64,000 bases of DNA from Auriscalpium vulgare (GCA_019915015.1 JAHBBC010000002.1:3100001-3164000), one strand, 5' to 3'. Counted from the first letter of the stretch, positions 45,649 through 58,215 are shown. Program-made: numbers and translations. The notes: a model not told the origin generated them from the letters alone.

Positions 45649-48600
45649 TCCATCCGCGATAGAGCTGTGATTGGCGACGTGCAAGGAGGGGCGGTCCCGC
45701 GCCGCATCGACCGCCTGACTGAATCCACGGACATCGGTGCGTAGCTAGTTTTCAACCGTTCTCTGCACCGTCACTCACTCGTTGTCGTGGCCAGTTATTC
45801 GTGCACAGGGATTGCCCCGCCTCAAGAATCTGCTCGGCAGGGAGCGGCCGTTCTTCCTCGGCATCACCGACGGGGTGAAGACGAAGAGAACGCAGGCCGC
45901 CAGGAGGAAGGAACAGTATGTCGCATGGACCTTCATGCTGAGTGGATTGTGAGTACCGTCACTCTTTCCAGTGTCTTGAAACAAGCTGACCTTTCGCAGT
46001 AATCTTGAATCGGACCCAGACATCACGATTCGCGTTTTTGCCAAAAGGCTGCTGCGTAAGAACAAACTTTTGGCGACAGTCAAATGTCCTCTAAAGTCTA
46101 TCCTCGCATCTGCAGAACAAAGTGCGTATCATTGACTTTATTAGCTTCCATTCCCTTACGAATATCTCTCATAGATACGGACTTCAATCCCGGTGTGCCT
46201 GGAACCACACTAGATACAACGGTCAGGCTGTCAATCTCGGTCCTCTCTAGTCTTCCTGCCCTCGAGTCCGCTCCTGCTGTCACTGCTAAACCGGTGTCTA
46301 TGACATCTCCGATCCTTGATGTTGGTCCTCAAGCAGCGGCGCCTAGCGAGACACCATCTGCACTGTCTATGTCAGGTCTTATGCCAGCAACTGAGGCCGT
46401 ATTGACTATTGCTCCGCAAAAACTGGAACACATGCATACCCCATCAGAACAATTGGGAAAAAGAGTAGAGACTATCAGCAAAGCTCCAGAAGCTGTGGAA
46501 AAAGTGATAAATGTATATGACACTTGGGGAAGTGCAATGGACAAATTTCAATGGTTTGTGAATGTGGTTGATGATATTGCAGAGGCAGGTCTACATTTCT
46601 TATTTTGTGACATGATCTAAAAAGATTTGTTTTAGATCCACCCATATGTGAAGGCAGCATGGATGCTGCTATCAGTGCTACCAAAGGTGGGTATTGTAGC
46701 TGCTGTCAGAAACTGTGAGCCCTTGACTTAAATTGCATTGTTTAGGCTTTCTTGAAGCAGGTTCAACTTGATCAGGATATACATGACCTCTTCTCCACTA
46801 TAAGGGATACATTTGAACTTCTCCAAGAGGCTGGACAAATCATGAAGAAGCCTGAGACAAAACAGGCAAAAATACTTATTACTATGGTAAAGTTGATACG
46901 CTCTGCTGGTGAATTTGTTCAAGAATATGCAGCAGAACCATCATTTTGTAAGTTGTGAAGGATATCAATAATGGATACAATTAGGCTAATCCTTTACTAG
47001 TAAAGCGATTTTGGTCAAACCTCCATGGATCAGCAGATGCAGTGATCAAAGAATACACTCAAGCTCTTGTTGGTTTACAACAGAGCTTTTCAGACCATGC
47101 TACAGTGCAGACTCAAGCCAATACAACAATTGCAGTAGAACTTATCAATGGACTGTCCATTCAGCTGAAAGAAGTATTACAGCTGATGAAGGATGAAGGT
47201 CAGTAATCCCATGCCACATGTAATATTCAACTAACACTTTATTATACAGGCCTGAACAGAGAAGTTGATAAATTACTGCTTCATTATAAATTAGGCTCCT
47301 CTCAGCATCCTAAAGTGAATACTGGGTGTCTTGCTGGTACCAGGACAAAATTCTTGGACCATATCTATGCGTGGATAAAAAATCCAGAGTCAGATCATGC
47401 CCTGGTATTGTTTGGCAAAGCAGGCACAGGAAAATCATCTATTGCACATGAGATTTTGAATCAAGTTCAAAAAGACAAGCAGCCTATTACATCCTTTGTC
47501 TTTGTGAGGTCAGAGTCACAGAATGCATTACACAATTTTTTGCCAACACTGGCTTATAATCTTGCCAAGTTGTATCCCTCATTCAAATCTGAATTGGGAA
47601 AGAGTATGAAAGAGTCAGAGTGGCTGGGTACTTGGCAATATAAGAACCATTTCAACTGTCTTTTACAACAACCATTTGACAATTTACAAACTGAAAAGGC
47701 ACCACCTATTGTGATTGTGATTGATGCCTTGGATGAAAGTGGAGACATTGCAGATAAAAGTGCATTGCATGTTTTCCTTGCACAAAACATATCAAGGCTG
47801 CCTTCTAATATTCGGGTCTTAATAACTTCTAGAGCTGAAACAAATATTGTGAATGCCTTTGAGGCTGCTCATTCAGTCCAAATCAAGTACATGGATGACC
47901 CAATACTGGCAGCTACTACCAATGATGATATTCAGAAATACATATCTCAAGAATTGAGAGATATTGTGCCTAAAGTAATGTCAAAGGAGAAAAAAGAGAA
48001 AACTGTAGAACAATTGACAGCAAGAGCTGAAGGTCTGTTTCAATGGGCTGCAGTGGCATGTGAATACATTTTCAAACCACCTATAGGCTTGACAACACTG
48101 AAATGCATTGTACGCCTATTGGCCTCTGAGAAATTCAAACCCCTTGATACCTTGTATGAATTGGTTCTTGAAGCAAAATTCAAAGACTCTCAGAGTCAGT
48201 TTACTTCTGTCATTGGCCAGCTTCTTTCTGCTTTTGAACCACTTTCTGTATCTGCCCTTACAGCCCTGCAACAATTTTGCAACTTAGATGAGGAACATCT
48301 GCTTGAGGAAGAGGACACAGAGCTAGTCACAACTATATTATCTCATCTGGGCTCACTTTTGAGTAATGTGTCATCTACATCAGATCTCCCTGTTGTACCA
48401 CTTCATACATCTTTCCGTGACTTTCTCCTTGAGGAGGGGAGAACCACACTGTTTCATATTGATATAGCTCAAGCACACTTCAGCATGGCAAAATCCTCTT
48501 TGAAAGTCATGTATAGCAAGAATGGCCTTAAATTTAACATTTGTAGCCTTACTACATCATACGTGGCAAACAAAGATGTATCTGATCTTCAAGCTCGTAT

Positions 48601-51401
48601 TGAAGCAAATATTCCATCACATCTGTCTTATGCTTGCTGCTTTTGGGGTACACATTTGCGACACTGTTGCTTTGAAGAAAAACTATGTATGGATATCAAA
48701 GCATTCTTGGAGACAAAGGCTCTCTACTGGCTGGAAGTACTCAGCCTTCTAGGCAAAGTACATTTTGCTTCACAGATGTTACAATCTCTAAAATTGTGGC
48801 TGAACCAAGGGGTGAGTGGGCTGTATCTTGAATGCTGGCATACTAATATAGTCAAGGTTCCAGTTAAATTCAAGCTTAACCAAAACCTCAACTAGAACCA
48901 TGACTATCAAACTCAGGACACTTGTGGATGATATGATCACGTTTGTGCAGTATTTTGGTGTTCCAATCTCACAAAGTGCACCACATATCTATATTTCTGC
49001 TCTTCCATTTGCACCAAATAAGTCTTGGATGCTCAAGCAGTATATAGCAAGATTCCCCAGGACACTGTCTCTCAAAAAAGGGCGGCTCACAGAATGGCCT
49101 GCATTACAAATGATTATTCAGTGTCAAGAATGGATATCAACAGTGTGCTTCTCACCAGATGGCCAGAGCATTGCCTCAGGGTCATATGATCGCACTGTGC
49201 GGGTGTGGAATGCAGCCACAGGTGCCACAGTTGCAGGGCCATTTGAGGGGCACACAAGTGGAGTCAATTCTGTGGCATTCTCACCAGATGGCCAGAGCAT
49301 TGCCTCAGGGTCATTTGATCGCACTGTGCGGGTGTGGAATGCGGCCACAGGTGCCACAGTTGCAGGGCCATTTGAGGGGCACACAAGTAGAGTCAATTCT
49401 GTGGCATTCTCACCAGATGGCCAGAGCATTGCCTCAGGGTCATTTGATCGCACTGTGCGGGTGTGGAATGCGGCCACAGGTGCCACAGTTGCAGGGCCAT
49501 TTGAGGGGCACACAAGTGGAGTCCATTCTGTGGCATTCTCACCAGATGGCCAGAGCATTGCCTCAGGGTCATATGATCGCACTGTGCGGGTGTGGAATGC
49601 AGCCACAGGTGCCACAGTTGCAGGGCCATTTGAGGGGCACACACGTGGAGTCCATTCTGTGGCATTCTCACCAGATGGCCAGAGCATTGCATCAGGGTCA
49701 TTTGATCGCACTGTGCGGGTGTGGAATGCGGCCACAGGTGCCACAGTTGCAGGGCCATTTGAGGGGCACACAAGTGGAGTCCATTCTGTGGCATTCTCAC
49801 CAGATGGCCAGAGCATTGCCTCAGGGTCAGATGATGGCACTGTGCGGGTGTGGAATGCAGCCACAGGTGCCACAGTTGCAGGGCCATTTGAGGGGCACAC
49901 ACGTGGAGTCCATTCTGTGGCATTCTCACCAGATGGCCAGAGCATTGCATCAGGGTCATTTGATCGCACTGTGCGGGTGTGGAATGCGGCCACAGGTGCC
50001 ACAGTTGCAGGGCCATTTGAGGGGCACACAAGTGGAGTCCATTCTGTGGCATTCTCACCAGATGGCCAGAGCATTGCCTCAGGGTCAGATGATGGCACTG
50101 TGCGGGTGCGGAATGCGGCCACAGGTGCCACAGTTGGAGGGCCATTTGAGGGGCACACACGTGGAGTCCATTCTGTGGCATTCTCACCAGATGGCCAGAG
50201 CATTGCATCAGGGTCATTTGATCGCACTGTGCGGGTGTGGAATGCGGCCACAGGTGCCACAGTTGCAGGGCCATTTGAGGGGCACACAAGTGGAGTCCAT
50301 TCTGTGGCATTCTCACCAGATGGCCAGAGCATTGCCTCAGGGTCAGATGATGGCACTGTGCGGGTGTGGAATGCGGCCACAGGTGCCACAGTTGCAGGGC
50401 CATTTGAGGGGCACACAGACACAGTCTGGTCCGTGGCATTCTCACCCGATGGCCAGAGCATTGCCTCAGGGTCAGGTGATCACACTGTGCGGGTGTGGAA
50501 TGTGGCCACAGGTGCCACAGTTGTAGGGCCATTCAAGCGGCACACAGATGCCGTCAGGTCTGTGGCATTCTCACCAGATGGCCAGAGCACTGCCTTGGGG
50601 TCATATGATCAGACTGTGTGCATCTGGAAGGCAGCCACAGGTGCCACAGTTGCAGGGCCATTTGAGGGGCACACAAGTGAAGTCAATTCTGTGGCATTCT
50701 CACCAGATGGCCAGAGCATTGCCTCAGGGTCATTTGATCGCACTGTGCGGGTGTGGAATGCGGCCACAGGTGCCACAGTTGCAGGGCCATTTGAGGGGCA
50801 CACAGACACAGTCTGGTCCGTGGCATTCTCACCCGATGGCCAGAGCATTGCCTCAGGGTCAGGTGATCACACTGTGCGGGTGTGGAATGTGGCCACAGGT
50901 GCCACAGTTGTAGGGCCATTCAAGCGGCACACAGATGCCGTCAGGTCTGTGGCATTCTCACCAGATGGCCAGAGCACTGCCTTGGGGTCATATGATCAGA
51001 CTGTGTGCATCTGGAAGGCAGCCACAGGTGCCACAGTTGCAGGGCCATTTGAGGGGCATATAAACACAGTCTGGCCTGCGGCATACTCACCAGATGGCCA
51101 GAGCATTGCCTCGGGGTCAGATGATGGAACTGTGCAAGTCTGGAATGCAAAACTAGACCTACCAGAAGAACAGATTGAAGCGTGTTCTGGTTTTACAGAC
51201 CAATCTATCATTGATGAACATGGTTGGATTCATTGTGGAGACTCCCAGCTTCTTATGTGGGTTCCCCCCCTACATAGACACAGTCTTCATCGCCCAAGTA
51301 ATATCTGGATGAGCACCCCACAACAAGAGACAATGCTGGATCTTCTGAATTTTGTTCATGGGAGAGACTGGATGAAATGTTCAGCAGGAGATATGCGGTG
51401 A
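45649..51401 (+). CDS. NLR-type receptor: C2-like, helical region, NACHT, about 16 WD40 repeats
   Basis: Exons by eye: about 45649-45736, 45795-45948, 46000-46121, 46175-46584, 46636-46686, 46746-46947, 47001-47198, 47250-48811, 48864-51401 (about 1,770 aa; first exon uncertain). Nearly every border matches the minus-strand NLR. C2-like: IRAQGLPRLKNLL, KEQYVAWTFML, ITIRVFAKRL. Helical: IHPYVKAAWMLLSVLPK. NACHT: Walker A GKAGTGKS near 47420, Walker B IVIVIDALDES near 47710. WD40: about 16 repeats of 43 residues, then GFTDQSIIDEHGW, LHRPSNIW and HGRDWM. The border after IAEA-type helix uses GAG|GCAGGT, a GC-AG intron. Likely role, inferred from the family: cytosolic non-self sensor that oligomerises through NACHT. 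Confidence 0.85.
49130..51160. repeat. 129 bp coding tandem repeat array (WD40 of the plus-strand NLR)
   Basis: There are sixteen units. Units with RGV/FDR and SGV/DDG alternate three times (about 49640-50390), a 258 bp higher-order repeat. The three-unit block with GHTS-VNS, DTVWS-GDH and DAVRS-YDQ motifs appears twice (about 50290-50640 and 50660-51040). The variable codons are the same positions as in the other NLR, but the residues used differ. Confidence 0.9.
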
Positions 51402-51634
51402 CAGCTGGCATTTACTATACATGAGTCCTCTCATTCCGTGAATATTTTGACCTGTCTCATATTTTAATTTGGTAGGACTTACTTTTATCATTGTAAGCAG
51501 CAATCATAGTATGTCCATTCATAGCTCAAATGACCTGAAGCTTTCAAAACTCTCTCAAAGTCCACTATTTTTCAGCAGAAAATAACAAACTCCATTATCA
51601 CAGCCTAACACAAGGGTGTGGTATTCAAGTCCGG
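51402..51634 (+). other. 3' flank of the plus-strand NLR; no gene
   Basis: AT-rich sequence with no ORF of note, probably the 3' UTR and terminator of the NLR. Confidence 0.4.
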
Positions 51635-52653
51635 TGACAAGCCTCGTCCCGCGCTGAGAGGGGATCTCGACTGTCTTTTCGCATTTTCGACCAAGTCCTC
51701 GGTCACGTGACCTCGGACTTTCCACACCACAATCGGAACACTCCGCCGACTCCCACGCTGCTCGCACCACGCGCCCGAACACACGCCCAGTCGCCACACA
51801 CTCACCAGCACAGCATTTCCCACGCCCGTCACGACGCATCAGATTTCCATCAGACCCGCACAGCCTGATCGCACGACAGCCACGCTTGGCGCTACGCAGC
51901 TCCGGAGCTCCCACGCCATCCGAGTACCGCCTCAGTCGCCCATTGTCCGCTCGCTCATTGTTCACCCCACGCCCGACGTCCTCCAACTCAGCGCTACCAA
52001 CTCGCCCGCTTCACTCCGACGCATCCTAGCGTCTATCGACATGCTCTGTCCTCCCGTAGTCACGAGCGCTTTGCGATCAACGCGTGACCCAGACGCGACA
52101 CGCGTCGGAAGCGTTGCTTTCCGAATGTTCGCAATCGGAAGGCGTATCCTCATGTCCTCGTCATCGGACCGCCGTTATCGTGCTCAATATGGCGCGCCTT
52201 GTCTATTCCCGCGCTCCCCGACCCTGTTTCCTACAGTCGACGACAGAGCGGATAGTTTCCCGCGCCGCTACCTTTGTCCTTTGACAGCGCTGATTGTGCG
52301 CTCGACATCGTCCCCCGCCTTGTTCCTCGTCGTCTGACCGTCGCATGACTCTCGCACATTGTCCGCACCATTTGATACGACGCCGCTATCTTTTCTTTTG
52401 TCTTTCCGATGTCTCTGTACTTACTCAATCGGACACGCACTGTACTCGTCGCAACGTATAAATAGTCGTCGGATACTCTGTGCAATGCAAGTTACGTTCC
52501 CCCCTCATCGCTCCGAGCACAAGTCGTGCACTCTCGCCTTCGTCGTATCGTATAGCGGTCAACATCGGTTGACTGCTCTCGCGCCTCAGCCTCAGTCATC
52601 GCCTCAGCCTTAGTTCTCGCCTCTCGTCTTATTGCTCTCATCTTGTTCCATCC
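51635..52653 (+). mobile_element. Truncated LTR copy, relative of 21886-23133
   Basis: It starts TGACAAGCCTCGTCCCGCGC and follows the 21.9 kb copy through the TATA-like GTATAAATAG (about 52457) and TACGTTCCCCCCTCATCGCTC. It ends at TTGTTCCATCC, about 220 bp before the LTR end. CpG content is clearly higher than in the other copy. Confidence 0.7.
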
Positions 52654-53514
52654 ACCAGTCCCTGTAGGTTAATTAGTATTAGTACCGATAGTGATCGGTC
52701 AGTCCATTTTTATTACAGACCGATAACAAATGTATCATGTAAGCAATGTACGAGATGAGTCAGAGGGTAAAAAATGCTATGATCCTATTGGATACGGAAA
52801 AATCGGCTAAAATGGTGAAAAAATCAGTCGGTGTTGGTTCACACGGGGTACAGGACGGAAATGAATCATTTAAAATGGTTGCCCTTACTACGAATAGCTA
52901 CCCATAGGGCTTGGAAAAATAGGGAGAAATAGGGAAAAATCGGAATATATCTGGGGCCATCACGTGCTAGCCTAAATCTAATCCCACGCGTCAAAATATT
53001 CTCACAGTCTCCAAAAATGTAATTTTTAATCATTTGCGCTGGTATATAATCCTCCTTGTAGGCCCTGGGAACATGTGATTGGAACCATACAGTACATGCA
53101 TATATGGGGCAGGTGTAGTATTTAACAGCATACTGTAGGCTAGTAGTGAGTAGCAGGATAGTGCATCCAGTACCATGTGATATCTATTGTAGTGATACTA
53201 TGAAAAAAATGTTTTGCATTTATCCAGGGGGACACTGGGCATTTATAAATGATGAGACATAGCTTGGCATGTATGGTAAACAAAACTTGGTGTGAAATGG
53301 CCAGTGCACGCATGGCAGTACAATTACTCTTAATCGTTGGGAGGGAGGAGGGCAGGTATCTTCTTGATTTGAAGAAAGACTGAATTACAGATTATCAACA
53401 AAGGCGTTGTGTCAGCCATAAGGTAGATGTTGTTTGGGTTAACACGTGTCTAGGGTTATGGGGCATGGTAGGGTTCAGTAGGGTTGGTGAAACCTCTCCA
53501 CTCACCACGCAGCA
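52654..53514. other. AT-rich spacer; no gene
   Basis: No ORF is supported. GCATGGCAGTACAATTACTC followed by TTAATCGTT (about 53311-53340) is nearly the same as 20838-20868 and carries the terminal motif of the 23.9 kb foldback element. The stretch near 53210-53260 (GGCATTTATAAATGATGA) is loosely like the inner arm of the first foldback element near 5310. Confidence 0.45.
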
Positions 53515-56150
53515 CACAGCTCGCAGACAGCAATTGCGCGTGCAGTGGGCGTCCAGGACGCCCACACCGCACGCCAGCCTGCGCAGCATGCTCTGCAGCA
53601 TCTGTCCTGGACAAGCACACACAGCGCAGGGCCCACAGACAGCAGTGGGCGTCCTGGACGCCCACACCGCGCGCCAGCCTGCGCAGCATGCTCTGCAGCA
53701 TCCTTCCTTGACAGAGACACACAGCGCAGGGCCCGCAGACAGCAATTGCGCGTGCAGTGGGCGTCCAGGACGCCCACACCGCGCGCCAGCCTGCGCAGCA
53801 TGCTCGGCAGCATCTTTCCTTGACACACACAGCGCAGGGCCCGCTGACAGCAATTGCGCGTGCAGTGGGCGTCCAGGACGCCCACACCGCGCGCCAGCCT
53901 GCGCAGCATGCTCGGCAGCATCTTTCCTTGACACACACAGCGCAGGGCCCGCTGACAGCAATTGCGCGTGCAGTGGGCGTCCAGGACGCCCACACCGCGC
54001 GCCAGCCTGCGCAGCATGCTCTGCAGCATCTTTCCTTGACAGAGACACACAGCGCAGGGCCCGCAGACAGCAATTGCGCGTGCAGTGGGCGTCCAGGACG
54101 CCCACACCGCGCGCCAGCCTGCGCAGCATGCTCGGCAGCATCTTTCCTTGACAGAGACACACAGCGCAGGGCCCGCAGACAGCAATTGCGCGTGCAGTGG
54201 GCGTCCAGGACGCCCACACCGCGCGCCAGCCTGCGCAGCATGCTCTGCAGCATCTTTCCTTGACAGAGACACACAGCGCAGGGCCCGCAGACAGCAATTG
54301 CGCGTGCAGTGGGCGTCCAGGACGCCCACACCGCGCGCCAGCCTGCGCAGCATGCTCGGCAGCATCTTTCCTTGACAGAGACACACAGCGCAGGGCCCGC
54401 AGACAGCAATTGCGCGTGCAGTGGGCGTCCAGGACGCCCACACCGCGCGCCAGCCTGCGCAGCATGCTCTGCAGCATCTTTCCTTGACAGAGACAGCGCA
54501 GGGCCCGCAGACAGCAATTGCGCGTGCAGTGGGCGTCCAGGACGCGCACGCCGTGCGCCAGCCTCCGTAGCGTGTTGCCTGTGCTCTGCAGTGTCCGTCC
54601 CGGACGGACACACACAGCGCAGGGCCCGCAGACAGCAATTGCGCGTGCAGTGGGCGTCCAGGACGCCCACACCGCGCGCCAGCCTGCGCAGCATGCTCTG
54701 CAGCATCTTTCCTTGACAGAGACAGCGCAGGGCCCGCAGACAGCAAGTGCGCGTGCAGTGGGCGTCCAGGACGCCCACACCGCGCGCCAGCCTGCGCAGC
54801 ATGCTCGGCAGCATCTTTCCTTGACACACACAGCGCAGGGCCCGCAGACAGCAATTGCGCGTGCAGTGGGCGTCCAGGACGCGCACGCCGTGCGCCAGCC
54901 TCCGTAGCGTGTTGCCTGTGCTCTGCAGTGTCCGTCCCGGACGGACACACACAGCGCAGGGCCCGCAGACAGCAATTGCGCGTGCAGTGGGCGTCCAGGA
55001 CGCCCACACCGCGCGCCAGCCTGCGCAGCATGCTCGGCAGCATCTTTCCTTGACAGAGACAGCGCAGGGCCCGCAGACAGCAATTGCGCGTGCAGTGGGC
55101 GTCCAGGACGCGCACGCCGTGCGCCACCCTCCGTAGCGTGTTGCCTGTGCTCTGCAGTGTCCGTCCCGGACGGACACGCACAGCGCAGGGCCCGCAGACA
55201 GCAATTGCGCGTGCAGTGGGCGTCCAGGACGCCCACACCGCGCGCCAGCCTGCGCAGCATGCTCTGCAGCATCTTTCCTTGACAGAGACAGCGCAGGGCC
55301 CGCAGACAGCAATTGCGCGTGCAGTGGGCGTCCAGGACGCCCACACCGCGCGCCAGCCTGCGCAGCATGCTCGGCAGCATCTTTCCTTGACAGAGACAGC
55401 GCAGGGCCCGCAGACAGCAATTGCGCGTGCAGTGGGCGTCCAGGACGCGCACGCCGTGCGCCACCCTCCGCAGCGTGTTGCCTGTGCTCGGCAGTGTCCG
55501 TCCCGGACGGACACACACAGCGCAGGGCCCGCAGACAGCAATTGCGCGTGCAGTGGGCGTCCAGGACGCCCACACCGCGCGCCAGCCTGCGCAGCATGCT
55601 CTGCAGCATCTTTCCTTGACAGAGACACACAGCGCAGGGCCCGCAGACAGCAATTGCGCGTGCAGTGGGCGTCCAGGACGCCCACACCGCGCGCCAGCCT
55701 GCGCAGCATGCTCGGCAGCATCTTTCCTTGACACACACAGCGCAGGGCCCGCTGACAGCAATTGCGCGTGCAGTGGGCGTCCAGGCCGCCCACACCGCGC
55801 GCCAGCCTGCGCAGCATGCTCTGCAGCATCTTTCCTTGACAGAGACACACAGCGCAGGGCCCGCAGACAGCAATTGCGCGTGCAGTGGGCGTCCAGGACG
55901 CCCACGCCGTGCGCCAGCCTCCGTAGCGTGTTGCCTGTGCTCTGCAGTGTCCGTCCCGGACGGACACACACAGCGCAGGGCCCGCAGACAGCAATTGCGC
56001 GTGCAGTGGGCGTCCAGGACGCGCACGCCGTGCGCCACCCTCCGCAGCGTTGTTGCCTGTGCTCGGCAGTGTCCGTCCCGGACGGACACACACAGCGCAG
56101 GGCCCGCTGACAGCAATTGCGCGTGCAGTGGGCGTCCAGGACGCTCACAC
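53515..56150. repeat. GC-rich minisatellite, about 24 units of 98-123 bp
   Basis: The unit core is GACAGCAATTGCGCGTGCAG, followed by GTGGGCGTCCAGGACGCCCA(C) and then a spacer. Unit length is mostly 106-112 bp. GTGGGCGTCC and GGACGCCCAC form a perfect 10 bp stem around one base. A second unit type, with TGTCCGTCC-C-GGACGGACA in the spacer, occurs near 54590, 54930, 55160, 55497, 55955 and 56075. All three minus frames are open through the array (863-917 codons) and none looks like a real protein, since the unit length rotates each frame through the same sequence. I see no start or splice context that makes one of them a gene. Confidence 0.9.
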
Positions 56151-58215
56151 TGCGATAGGTACGCCGCGGTCCCCGACAGGAGCAGCTGAGATGCTAACGC
56201 TGCCGCTGTAGGGTATCAAGCTGCGCAGGTGCGCGTCGTCTTCACCCTCCCGGTGAAAGCTCGCGCGGCAGCGTTTCCAATGGACTACGTTGGCCCCGCC
56301 CACCTCGCGTACACCGCCAACTCAACCGGGTCTGAGTTAAAGACTCGGCACAATATGCTTGAGTCCTTGTGATCAGAGCTGTAGGATATCGAGGGCAGGC
56401 CTGTGAGGTCTGAAGATGAGTATCACAGGAGAGCTAGAAAATTCAGATACCTAGCAAAGATCTCCTAGGATATCCCACAGGTATTCAATGCGCCAGGTCT
56501 TCGAGGTGCCGGCCGTGGCTCTCGCTTATAAATATACACCGCTTGATTATTTCCCTTGATTTCTCCGGGCTTAAAATTTTTGCTCGCCGCTTATGTGGTG
56601 CTCAGCAAACTAGCATTGAAAGGTACTGCATGTATTACTGTAGTATGTATTTACAATAGTAAGAGTAGAGTCTCCCAATGACAACATCAATAAACACTAC
56701 ACAAGGAGCGTGAGTAGGCAGGCAGTCCCAGCAGTACCCCAGCTCTCCCGATATGTTGCTGGCTAAACAGTCCTAGCCTACACCGCCGTTCCGGCCAGAG
56801 CTTCGGAGAGTCTTCTGACGTATTCTCCCACAGATGCCAAGGCAACTCTTGCCGCATCTCCGACGAACTCTTGGAGAATCTCGGCCCCTCTTCTTACTGA
56901 AGCTTCACCAAGAGCAAGCTTTGAGAAGAGTTAGCGGGAATCTTCCACGGCTGTCTGCAGGCAGGGCATTATATGTAGCATTTATTAGGCATTATTGGGG
57001 AGCCATGATCAGACATGTTAAACAGAAAACAATGCTGATTACTGCAAGGACTAGATACACACAGTAGCACATCTTCGCAGGTATAAATACTACATCTAGG
57101 TGCATGAACTACGTGTGCGGCCACAAAGGGGCTCGGACAGGGTTGCGCCAACGGCCAACCTCGTTCGCTCACCGTCTCCATACCCTGGCGCTCTCACTGC
57201 CTCCGCGCATTGCCGTCCCATCTCCACCTCACGCACTGCCGGTCGTTGGTCCCCGGCTTCGGTGTGTCCCGCACCTGAAGAAAAAAGTAGAGCGTGTTAG
57301 TTAGAGTTGGCGGCCATGGCCGCTGGAACGAGTACCCAAGAAGGCAGCCAGATCCCAAAAGCCTAGCCTGAAGCGAACAGCACACAGGAAAGAAAACACT
57401 CAAGGAAGCAGCCCAGGGAGAGACCTGACCAGGACCAGACGGAGGACGAGCAGGTAGGACCAGGGTAGGACGACGACGTTGAAGGCATAGAAGGCGAAAC
57501 ATGGCAAATCAACTCGCAGTCGACGCGCGTCCTGTTGACTTTCCCACGCACCGAAAATGGTCGCGCACAGACCATCTCACAAACGCCTTGCCTTGTGACC
57601 GCCTTCTGTTGGGCTTGGGTTTACCGTTACGGCCGCGTTGCACTGTTCAATTGCGCAGCAGATAGCTCATGTTTCTCAGTTTTATCTTTATCATATGTAC
57701 ATAATGCTCAACAAAATTGCGTGCGCTCCGACTGCACCATCACGAAAGGCGCACCCGTGAAAGAGGAATATTGGGCACGAACCTTGTGCGGCTCAATTTG
57801 CATGTCGCAGGCCCTACGAAATAAGCCGAGACAGCGGCAAAGATGACGGCGACTCGCGCAAACAGGGGGAACGGAGGGCGCACAGTACTAGTGCGGAAGG
57901 TGAAGGGGGTGACAGGGTGGCGGTGGTTGCGGAGGGCCCCACGGCAGAAGATTGAGAGAATTGTAATCTTGTCTAGATAGTGGCCGGAATCTTCGCGCAA
58001 GAGCTGCAAAAGCTTCAGGCCAGCTGTCGCTGTGAATGACGTGTGGAGCTTGGCCCAATTGTTAGAAGATCTTGAGCGAGAATCTTGTCCAACTGTAGGA
58101 CTCGAGGATCTCGGAAAGATGCGGTCGGGTTGGCGGTGTAAGAATGACGATGAGGAATGTCGACAGACGGCGGAGTCCGGACAATTTGGAGGATGGGAAG
58201 CGCGACATAGCAGAC
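56151..58215. other. Interval without a supported gene
   Basis: Short ORFs (for example 56834-57067 plus) have no domain. There are TATA-like TATAAATATACACC near 56527 and GTATAAATAC near 57080. The segments around 56440-56480 and 58740-58800 both contain GATATC/AGATATC-rich sequence. A multi-exon gene cannot be excluded but no frame chain was found. Confidence 0.35.

Noticed and set aside
49124..50532. Long ORFs in other frames across the plus-strand WD40 exon (both strands)
   Set aside because: They mirror the repeat unit in shifted frames and stop where the repeat decays.
53395..56148. Cys-rich repeat protein of 863-917 aa (three minus frames) or the plus-strand Pro/Ala-rich ORFs
   Set aside because: All frames are open because the minisatellite unit lacks stops. 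No start, intron or flanking coding signal selects one; kept only as a checkable possibility.
53515..56150. CRISPR array
   Set aside because: The repeats are long, GC-rich and contiguous without unique spacers, in a eukaryotic context; it is a minisatellite.
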